Shown: positions 1 to 6,009 of the stretch, in pieces | Position numbering within the stretch: the first letter of the stretch is position 1 | Layout of the letters: the number at the start of each line of letters is the position of its first letter | Source of the DNA: CAYWNK01 sp964459495 | GTDB lineage: Bacteria; Planctomycetota; UBA1135; GCA-002686595 | NCBI GenBank assembly: GCA_964459495.1 | Contig: CAYWNK010000219.1 | Span: forward strand, 1-10,919 | Direction of reading: 5' to 3' | DNA: 10,919 nucleotides | The notes under the pieces: generated by a model | Database searches by the model: none | What the model was told of the DNA's origin: nothing | The model's input: the letters and a program-made list of their open reading frames with translations, nothing else | Made by a program: the position numbers and the translations under genes

Positions 1-1089
1 GATCCGCTCGAGGCGCCGATCCTGGCGGAGCTGGTCGCGGCGGGCGCGCCGCCGGAGATCGCGTTCGATGCGCGCGCTCACATCGGCACCGATCGCCTGC
101 ACACGGTACTGCCGAACCTGCGCCGCCGGCTCGAAGAGCTGGGCGTGGAAATGCACTGGAACACCAAGCTCACCGGGCTGGTGCTGGAGCCGGGTCCACC
201 GCGGAGGGTACGGGCCCTGCAGACCTCGGCGGGTGAGCTGGGGGTGGACGCCCTGGTGCTTGCGCCCGGGCACAGCGCGCGCGACACGTGGGCGATGCTG
301 GCGGAGCACGAGGTCCTGCTGGAGCCGAAGCCATTTCAGTTCGGGGTGCGCATCGAGCATCCCCAGGGCCTGGTGACCGCGGGGCGCTACGGCGCGGGGG
401 CGGCGGCCGAGCAGCTGGGGCCGGCCTCCTATTCCCTGGTGGCCAAGGGCGGGGACGGCCTGCCGGGGGCGCACTCGTTTTGCATGTGCCCGGGCGGCAA
501 GGTGGTCGCGAGCATCTCCGAGCCCGGGGCCCTGTGCACCAACGGCATGAGCAACTCCGGCCACAGCTCCCCCTGGGCGAACGCGGCGCTGGTGGTGACG
601 GTGTCGCCGGAAGCCTTCGCTGAGCACGGCAGCGGTCCGCTGGCCGGGGTGGAGTGGCAGCGCCACCACGAGCGGGCGTTTTTCGCGGCCGGCGGCGGCG
701 ACTACGCCGCTCCGGCCCAGCGGGCGGATGACTTTCTCGCGGGTCGCGGGAGCGGGGGCGATCTGCGCACGAGCTACACATTTGGCGCCGCACCGGGGCG
801 AATTGACGAGCTGCTGCCCGAGCGAATCGCGCTCGCCCTGCGGCGGGCGCTGGAGCGCTTTGACCGGGCGATCCCCGGCTTCGCTGGGCCTGAGGGCCTG
901 CTCGTGGGGGTCGAATCCCGCAGCTCTGGACCGGTGCGGATGACGCGCGACCCCCTGACGAGGCTCGCGGACGGCTTTGCCAATCTGTATCCAGTGGGGG
1001 AAGGAGCCGGCTATGCCGGCGGAATCATGAGCGCCGCCATCGACGGCGCCCGCAGTGCCCACGCACTATGGGGTGCACCCATTCGCTGA
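1..1089 (+). CDS. FAD-dependent dehydrogenase, COG2509 type (5'-truncated by window edge)
   Basis: The reading frame is open from base 1, so the N-terminal Rossmann FAD-binding part lies outside the window; 362 residues are visible. Seen directly: HIGTDRL at visible residues 27-33, SFCMCPGG at about 159-166, TNGMS at about 180-184, and the C-terminal GEGAGYAGGIMSAAIDG. These are the hallmark blocks of the COG2509 'uncharacterised FAD-dependent dehydrogenase' family, related to HI0933-like flavoproteins. The last block is the usual C-terminal segment that closes over the flavin. The protein is expected to be a soluble cytoplasmic flavoprotein; its substrate is not known for the family. The stop is TGA at 1087-1089, and panB begins 5 bp later, so the two may share a transcript, although no pathway link is established. 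GC at third positions is high (24 of 30 codons sampled at 841-930). Internal ATGs such as the one at 145 are not starts, because conserved family sequence continues upstream of them. Confidence 0.9.
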   Translation, partial: DPLEAPILAELVAAGAPPEIAFDARAHIGTDRLHTVLPNLRRRLEELGVEMHWNTKLTGLVLEPGPPRRVRALQTSAGELGVDALVLAPGHSARDTWAMLAEHEVLLEPKPFQFGVRIEHPQGLVTAGRYGAGAAAEQLGPASYSLVAKGGDGLPGAHSFCMCPGGKVVASISEPGALCTNGMSNSGHSSPWANAALVVTVSPEAFAEHGSGPLAGVEWQRHHERAFFAAGGGDYAAPAQRADDFLAGRGSGGDLRTSYTFGAAPGRIDELLPERIALALRRALERFDRAIPGFAGPEGLLVGVESRSSGPVRMTRDPLTRLADGFANLYPVGEGAGYAGGIMSAAIDGARSAHALWGAPIR

Positions 1090-1094
1090 CGACT

Positions 1095-1916
1095 ATGAGC
1101 ACAACTCCTCCCCCGAAGAAAAAAGTCACCACCCACAGCCTGCTCGAGATGAAGCGCGGCGGCGAGCGCATCAGTGCCTTGACGGCTTACGACGCGACGA
1201 TGGGCGCGCTGCTCGACGCTGCCGGGGTCGATGTGATCCTGGTGGGGGACTCGGTGGCGACGGTGGTGCAGGGGCTCGAAACGACGGTGACAGTCACGCT
1301 CGAGCACATGCTTTACCACGCGGCGTTGGTGCGGCGCGGGGTGACCCAGGCGCTCGTGGTGGGGGACCTGCCTTTCATGTCCTACCAGGTGCGGCCCGAC
1401 GAGGCGCTGCGCAACGCGGGCCGGATGGTCCAGGAGGCGGGCGTCGAGGCCGTGAAGCTGGAGGGCGGCCACGTGATCGCCGACACGGTGAGGCGCATCG
1501 TCGAGGTGGGGATTCCTGTGATGGGACACCTCGGTTTGACGCCCCAGTCGATTCACAAGTTCGGGACCTACCAGGTGCGGGCCCGCGAGCCCGAGGAGGC
1601 CCAACAGCTACGCCGCGACGCGCTGCTGCTCCAGGAAGCCGGTGCGTTTGCAATCGTGCTGGAGAAGGTGCCCCGGGATCTGGCCAAGGAGGTCTCGTGC
1701 GCGGTGGACGTGCCGGTCATTGGAATCGGTGCCGGTCCAGGTTGCGACGGCCAGATTCTGGTCAGCCACGACATGCTCGGGCTCTACACCCGTTTCCATC
1801 CGCGCTTCGTGCGACGCTACGCGAACATGGCCGAGTCGATGCAGGGCGCCTTTGAGGACTATGTGCGGGATGTGAAGGCGGGCGAGTTCCCGCGGGACGA
1901 GGAAAGCTACGACTAG
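1095..1916 (+). CDS. panB: 3-methyl-2-oxobutanoate hydroxymethyltransferase
   Basis: Ketopantoate hydroxymethyltransferase transfers a hydroxymethyl group from 5,10-methylene-THF to alpha-ketoisovalerate, giving ketopantoate, the first committed step of pantothenate and CoA synthesis in the cytoplasm. The 273-residue length is normal. Seen: ALTAYD (28-33), VGDS with D52, GDLPFM with D91, KLEGG with K121, GHLGLTPQS (144-152), VLEKVP with E190 and IGIGAG (209-214). By family knowledge, D52 and D91 match the two Mg-binding Asp residues, K121 a substrate-binding Lys and E190 the general base. I chose ATG 1095 because it lies just after the upstream stop and gives the usual short N-terminus; ATG 1068 would add nine residues and overlap the dehydrogenase gene. 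Neither start has a clear Shine-Dalgarno sequence. The loop after VGDS reads VATVV rather than the common LGMV, a mild variation. No panC or panD is visible nearby. Confidence 0.96.
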   Translation: MSTTPPPKKKVTTHSLLEMKRGGERISALTAYDATMGALLDAAGVDVILVGDSVATVVQGLETTVTVTLEHMLYHAALVRRGVTQALVVGDLPFMSYQVRPDEALRNAGRMVQEAGVEAVKLEGGHVIADTVRRIVEVGIPVMGHLGLTPQSIHKFGTYQVRAREPEEAQQLRRDALLLQEAGAFAIVLEKVPRDLAKEVSCAVDVPVIGIGAGPGCDGQILVSHDMLGLYTRFHPRFVRRYANMAESMQGAFEDYVRDVKAGEFPRDEESYD

Positions 1917-1934
1917 TCAGCTAGCAGGGCAGGG

Positions 1935-1949
1935 GGCCCCTCCTGGGCC
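1935..1949 (+). terminator. Weak hairpin after panB
   Basis: GGCCC (1935-1939) and GGGCC (1945-1949) form a perfect 5-bp GC stem with a 5-base loop, 18 bases after the panB stop. There is no T-tract after it, so it is only a possible end point for the panB transcript. In this GC-rich sequence such a short stem can easily arise by chance. Confidence 0.2.
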
Positions 1950-2076
1950 GATACGAGTCACCCAGGTATTTGCCCGATTGGTGAGACCATTCCGGCGGGC
2001 TGTTGGGACTTCCCGGTGGGTCCCCAGGCCCTCGCGCAGAACCTCGTCCGCGCGCGCCCTACTCGACGATCCCTCC

Positions 2077-2700
2077 GTGCCCCATCCTCGAAAAGCCATC
2101 AGCTCGCCCCGCGTTGGGCACCCCGGCGACCTCGCCCTCGTACGCGCGACCCTGCACGGGGAGCGCAGTGCGCGGGAGGCCAAGCGGGAGGTGCTTTGTG
2201 ATCGTTTGGCAAGCCTGCCCGCCATGGTGCGGTCCAAAAACCGCCGTATGGGCGCTCCCCTGCGGCCGGAAGAGGAGGAGGACGCGGCGCAAAACGCGAT
2301 TGTCGCACTTTGGAGCAAGCTCGACCAGTACACGGGCAAGGCATCCCTGGAAACCTGGGCATACGGGTTCTGCGTGATGGAAATCATGAAGATCTTGGAG
2401 CGTAGGCGCGGCGTGCGACGCACAGAGGCCATGCCCGAAGAACCCCTGCCGGAGCCGGCGAACGAGGCCTGCGATGTCGATGCGGAGCGCATCGCCGTGG
2501 CCCTTGGAGAGATCGACCCCAAGGGTCGTGAGGTCGTGAGCATGCGCTTCTTCCGCGGCCTGATTTTCCAGGAGATCGCCGGGCAGCTCGGTCTGCCGCT
2601 CACCACGGTCAAAACCCGCTACTACCGATCCATGGATCGTCTGCGCGTGCTGCTCGCATCGGAGGCCCCTAATTTCGGAGCCATGGAGCCAGGGGCATGA
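2077..2700 (+). CDS. ECF-type RNA polymerase sigma factor
   Basis: This is a sigma-70 family factor of the extracytoplasmic-function size class; with the GTG start chosen here it has 207 residues. Region 2 lies at about 70-111. It includes DAAQNAIVALW, which corresponds to the usual 'DLVQEVFLRAW' helix, and ASLETWAYGFC, which matches the 'SFRTWLYRIA' segment that contacts the -10 element. Region 4 lies at about 145-193. It includes DPKGREVVSMRF followed by the helix-turn-helix FQEIAGQLGLPLTTVKTRYYR, which would read the -35 element. The frame is open back to TTG 1978 and GTG 1981, but the added N-terminus is Arg/Ser/Pro-rich and unlike a sigma domain, so I prefer GTG 2077; no start has a good ribosome binding site. 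The stop overlaps the next start (ATGA at 2697-2700), which points to translational coupling with the anti-sigma-like gene. It probably drives a regulon tied to its two downstream neighbours; its promoters are not visible. Confidence 0.85.
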   Translation: MPHPRKAISSPRVGHPGDLALVRATLHGERSAREAKREVLCDRLASLPAMVRSKNRRMGAPLRPEEEEDAAQNAIVALWSKLDQYTGKASLETWAYGFCVMEIMKILERRRGVRRTEAMPEEPLPEPANEACDVDAERIAVALGEIDPKGREVVSMRFFRGLIFQEIAGQLGLPLTTVKTRYYRSMDRLRVLLASEAPNFGAMEPGA

Positions 2701-3368
2701 GCACGGACCATCCCGAACACGAACCACTCCAGACCGAGTACGAACTCGTTCTCGAGCAACTCCTCTGCGGAGACCTAGACCCGGACTCGCCGGCTGCCCA
2801 GGAACTCTTCACAGTCCATCCCCACCTGCGCGACGACATGCTTGCCCTCAACTCCACTGAACTCGTCATCTCCAAGCTCGTCTCGGACGCCACCACGGTG
2901 GTCGAGGAAGCGCAGCAGGGGATCACCGACCGCGATCGAATGTTGGTTCGCAAGTCCATCGCTGGAGATGACTCGAAGCATCGCGGCCGCTGGGCCCTGT
3001 TGGTCGGCGGCTTGGCGGCCGCGGCGCTGGCTCTTGTGTTGGCGGGGCCGGGAACATGGACGCAGGCGCCCGGGCCCACCGGTCGCCTTTCCAAGGAGCC
3101 TATACCGAGCGGCAAGGTGCTTGGCTCCTATGCGCCCTTCCAAGTCTTCGAGAAGCTCAAGGCAGGACAGAAGATGAGGTTCGAGGTCTTCGACATGGAC
3201 GGAACGGAGCTGGCCCGGTCCGATGAGGACGCTACTGTTTGGATGCCTCCTGCCGAACTGGCGGAGATCATCGAACGGCAGCCCTCAATCATATGGAAGT
3301 ACAGCGCGATCGACGGATCGGACTCGAGCGGTATCTCGGGCACGCGCATGGCGAGCAAAGTGGACTGA
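2697..3368 (+). CDS. Single-span membrane protein, putative zinc-less anti-sigma factor
   Basis: The protein has 223 residues in three parts. Residues 1-97 are acidic and presumably cytoplasmic. LCGDLDPDSPAAQELF (23-38) followed by HPHLRDDMLAL resembles the helical anti-sigma domain pattern 'L.GELDP...P..RAEL.AL', but the HxxxCxxC zinc motif of ZAS proteins is absent. Residues 99-117 form one strongly hydrophobic segment (ALLVGGLAAAALALVLAG), preceded by Lys/His/Arg, which suggests N-in/C-out topology. Residues 118-223 would lie outside the cytoplasm: a Pro/Gly linker, then FEVFDMDGTELARSDED and IIWKYSAIDG. That spacing resembles the small beta-sandwich (FN3-like) domain seen at the end of some anti-sigma proteins. 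ATG 2697 overlaps the sigma stop by 4 bases, which supports a sigma/anti-sigma pair. The 3' end overlaps the CHAT gene. The role as inhibitor of the upstream sigma, and as a possible substrate of the downstream protease, is inference from gene order and topology; homology is faint. Confidence 0.72.
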   Translation: MSTDHPEHEPLQTEYELVLEQLLCGDLDPDSPAAQELFTVHPHLRDDMLALNSTELVISKLVSDATTVVEEAQQGITDRDRMLVRKSIAGDDSKHRGRWALLVGGLAAAALALVLAGPGTWTQAPGPTGRLSKEPIPSGKVLGSYAPFQVFEKLKAGQKMRFEVFDMDGTELARSDEDATVWMPPAELAEIIERQPSIIWKYSAIDGSDSSGISGTRMASKVD

Positions 3369-6004
3369 TCTCGCGCGCCTTTGGCGCGACTTTGTCCTGG
3401 GTGTTCGTGGTGGTCGCCGCGCTGGGCTTCGCGCCTTCGGCCGGCGCGTGGGCTGGGCTGCGACAGGACGAAGGGGGCACCGCGTTTTTGCCAAAAGAGG
3501 TGGAAGCCGCGAAGCGCGCTAAGGAGTTCGAAGCTCTGCTGGAGAAGCTTGCCGGTCTGGACCCGGGAGCACTATCCGAGGAAGAAAGGGCAGAGCACCG
3601 AGAGGCATTGAAGCTCTGCTATTTCAACGCCTACTGGGACTTCACTCGACCGCAATGGCGGCGGGGAGTGGTGCGGCTCTTCCCCGCGACGATTCGTGGG
3701 GCGCGCGAAGCCTGGGTTCGCCTTGAGGGCGACCTGACGGTTCTCGCCAAAGAAGAGCACTTCCAGGCGGGTCGCCTCATGGCTCAGGCGCGGTTCGACG
3801 ACATGCGGATGATCTTGGAACAGACTGCGCCATACCTGTTGAGACCAGAGAACCCTTACCTCGTTCGCCAGCAAGTTGACCTAGCGCAGATTCTTCGTGT
3901 GCAGGGTTCTTGGGATCAATCCCAGGCCGCAATGGATCGGGCACGCGCACACTTTGAGAACATCCCCGACTCGCAGAGAGAGGGGCTCTCTCGGGTCAGA
4001 ATGGAGCTTTCGGGCAATCAAGCCCTGATTGACTGCCAACGCGGCGACTGGGGCCGGGCAAGGGAGTCGCTGGAAGAGCTCTGGTCTATCGGAGAGTCGA
4101 ACCCGATTCCGATTGGCCTTGCCCTCGGCTACAAAGTTGAGATGCAGCTCCACTCGCGTCTTCACCGCTACAAGGACGGTCTCGAGACTTGGGAGCGTGC
4201 CCAGGCGGATGAGCGCCTTGCGGAATTCTGGGAGAATGAAGACGGCCGCACGTATTGGGCCGACCTGAGTGCTAGCGGGGCGCTCGCATTGGCGCACGAC
4301 GCCCGTTCAGGAAGCGACCCAGAGGCCAAAGAGCAGGCACTCGCGGAAATCGAAAGGACCCTCCAACTTCCCGCATTGCCAGCTCAGCGTGAAACTTCCC
4401 TTCGAACTCGTGCGGGGGAACTCTTGATTCAGCTCGGACGCTTTGAGGAAGCGCGTCAAGGTATGCAAGTCCTGGATCGTCAAGGGACTGGCAACAGCCG
4501 AATCCATGAGCAGAGGGAGGCCATCGCCATCCTTTGGGCCAAGGTCGCGTTGGATGATGGTGGCGATGATGCTGAGTTGCAGGCCGCCCTGGAGAAGGCC
4601 GAGCTTGCCTGGCAAGGAGTGCTGGATGCCTGGCGGGTTCAGGACATCCGCGACGAGGGACTCGCGGTTCTTTGGGGCAGTGATCGTCGCGAGCTGCTCG
4701 CATTGTGGATGGCGCTCCAGGTCGCGGTACACGGCAAGGATGCTGGATCCGTGCTCGCTCTGGATGGATTCCTCGAGCTTCAATCGCTTGGGACTCTGGC
4801 TCGCTCACTCGGGTGCGAGCGGCCGAGCGTGGAGCAGGTACGCACTGCAATCCTCAAGCCCGGACACGGGCTCTTGATCCTAGTGCCTGGCTTGAGCCGG
4901 GTTGTTGTCATCTATGTCGACTCGGAGACCGTCGTTGCGGAGATGGTGAATACCGATGAGTCCACCTACCGCAGCCGGATTGCCAAGCTCAACGGGGCAA
5001 TCGAGTTCGGACGATTGTCAAGCTCGAATGCGGAGGTGCTCTTGGAGGCAAGGCATGGCTTGGCGGAGATCGTCTTCCCTCCTGCCCTCCGCGATGAACT
5101 GAGGTCATTGAGCTCCATCTCCCTGGTAGGGACAGGATCGCTGGATTCCTTCCCATATTCGTATTTGCCGGGGCTCTCCGACCAGCCCATTGGATGTGAG
5201 TTGGCTGTCACTCTACTACCTTCGATCCCACTCGGGGTATGGATGAGCCAGCAGGCCCATCCCGCCTACGGAGCCGAGCCCTCCCTTGTTGTGGTCGCGT
5301 GTCCCGACCCGGGTGAAGAGCACGGAGGCATCGTTGGCCTTCCCTTGGATACCGCGCTGTTGCTGCCAGGTAACCTGGGCCTCAAGCGGCGGAGTTGGCT
5401 TGGCGAGGATGTGAGTCTGGATGGGTTGAACGGGGCCGATTTCGGCGAGGATCGCTTGGTGCATTTCGTGCTGCACGGGATTCCCGATGCTGCGCAGACG
5501 AACCGCACCGCTTTTGCGCTATCGGGAGGCCAACAGCTGACCTTGCCCGAATTGGAGCGCATGCGGCTCCCCCCAATCGTCTTGGTGAGCGCCTGTGGTG
5601 CCAATCGTGCTCCGCTCCGCAAGGGGGATGATGGGCGGAACAACTTGATCGGTGCCCTGCAGCTTGCGGGTTGCCAAATGGCTCTTGCCGCCCATGTGGA
5701 GGTGGACTACAGGGCATCGCTGCAGCTGACCGAGCGCCTGATCAATCACGCGGCGAGGGGGGGGACCGTGGCCGAGGCCCTGCGCCGCAGCAGGCAGGAA
5801 CTCGTCGCTGACTTGGAGCCCGGCGTCCATCCATCGGAGTACTTTCTCGCGGACCTCTACGGTGCGCCGCACACCTACATGGTGACCGCTGATGAAGTCA
5901 AGAGGGCCGCCCCCAGCCGGCCGTGGGTCTGGCTGGTGGGAGCGGCCCTCGTACTAGTAGTGGGTGGAGCGCTTGGGTTGGGGCTCAAGCGCCTCCAATC
6001 CTAG
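3293..6004 (+). CDS. TPR-CHAT putative cysteine protease, membrane-anchored
   Basis: From ATG 3293 the protein has 903 residues. A hydrophobic segment, LSWVFVVVAALGF (about 34-46), followed by APSAGAWA looks like a signal peptide with cleavage near residue 54. Residues of about 100-480 are amphipathic helical repeats of TPR type (for example LLIQLGRFEEARQGM). Residues of about 497-866 form a CHAT (caspase HetF-associated with TPRs) domain. They contain LVHFVLHG with His728 and VLVSACGAN with Cys768, matching the HxxHG and SAC blocks that hold the catalytic dyad. The C-terminus has a membrane span, WVWLVGAALVLVVGGALGLG, and a short KRLQS tail. The active site thus looks intact. The start is uncertain: TTG 3239 and ATG 3293 both overlap the upstream gene, while a near-cognate CTG at 3365, overlapping that gene's TGA, would give a tidier signal peptide. 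GC at third positions is lower than in flanking genes (15 of 30 codons sampled at 3842-3931). Its neighbours suggest a role in sigma control; the substrate is unknown. Confidence 0.88.
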   Translation: MEVQRDRRIGLERYLGHAHGEQSGLISRAFGATLSWVFVVVAALGFAPSAGAWAGLRQDEGGTAFLPKEVEAAKRAKEFEALLEKLAGLDPGALSEEERAEHREALKLCYFNAYWDFTRPQWRRGVVRLFPATIRGAREAWVRLEGDLTVLAKEEHFQAGRLMAQARFDDMRMILEQTAPYLLRPENPYLVRQQVDLAQILRVQGSWDQSQAAMDRARAHFENIPDSQREGLSRVRMELSGNQALIDCQRGDWGRARESLEELWSIGESNPIPIGLALGYKVEMQLHSRLHRYKDGLETWERAQADERLAEFWENEDGRTYWADLSASGALALAHDARSGSDPEAKEQALAEIERTLQLPALPAQRETSLRTRAGELLIQLGRFEEARQGMQVLDRQGTGNSRIHEQREAIAILWAKVALDDGGDDAELQAALEKAELAWQGVLDAWRVQDIRDEGLAVLWGSDRRELLALWMALQVAVHGKDAGSVLALDGFLELQSLGTLARSLGCERPSVEQVRTAILKPGHGLLILVPGLSRVVVIYVDSETVVAEMVNTDESTYRSRIAKLNGAIEFGRLSSSNAEVLLEARHGLAEIVFPPALRDELRSLSSISLVGTGSLDSFPYSYLPGLSDQPIGCELAVTLLPSIPLGVWMSQQAHPAYGAEPSLVVVACPDPGEEHGGIVGLPLDTALLLPGNLGLKRRSWLGEDVSLDGLNGADFGEDRLVHFVLHGIPDAAQTNRTAFALSGGQQLTLPELERMRLPPIVLVSACGANRAPLRKGDDGRNNLIGALQLAGCQMALAAHVEVDYRASLQLTERLINHAARGGTVAEALRRSRQELVADLEPGVHPSEYFLADLYGAPHTYMVTADEVKRAAPSRPWVWLVGAALVLVVGGALGLGLKRLQS

Positions 6005-6009
6005 ATGGA

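Noticed and set aside
1978..2076. N-terminal extension of the first sigma factor from TTG 1978
   Set aside because: The added residues are Arg/Ser/Pro-rich, have no sigma-like pattern and lack a ribosome binding site; it cannot be fully excluded.
2077..6004. Part of a type III-E CRISPR (Craspase) or gasdermin defence locus
   Set aside because: No direct-repeat array, gRAMP/Cas7-11 effector, Cas1/Cas2 or gasdermin-like gene is present; only the protease/sigma logic is similar.
3293..6004. Recent horizontal acquisition of the CHAT gene
   Set aside because: Third-position GC is lower in one sample (15 of 30 codons at 3842-3931) but higher in another (16 of 20 at 4922-4981), and there are no mobile-element or attachment-site remnants, so the evidence is too thin.
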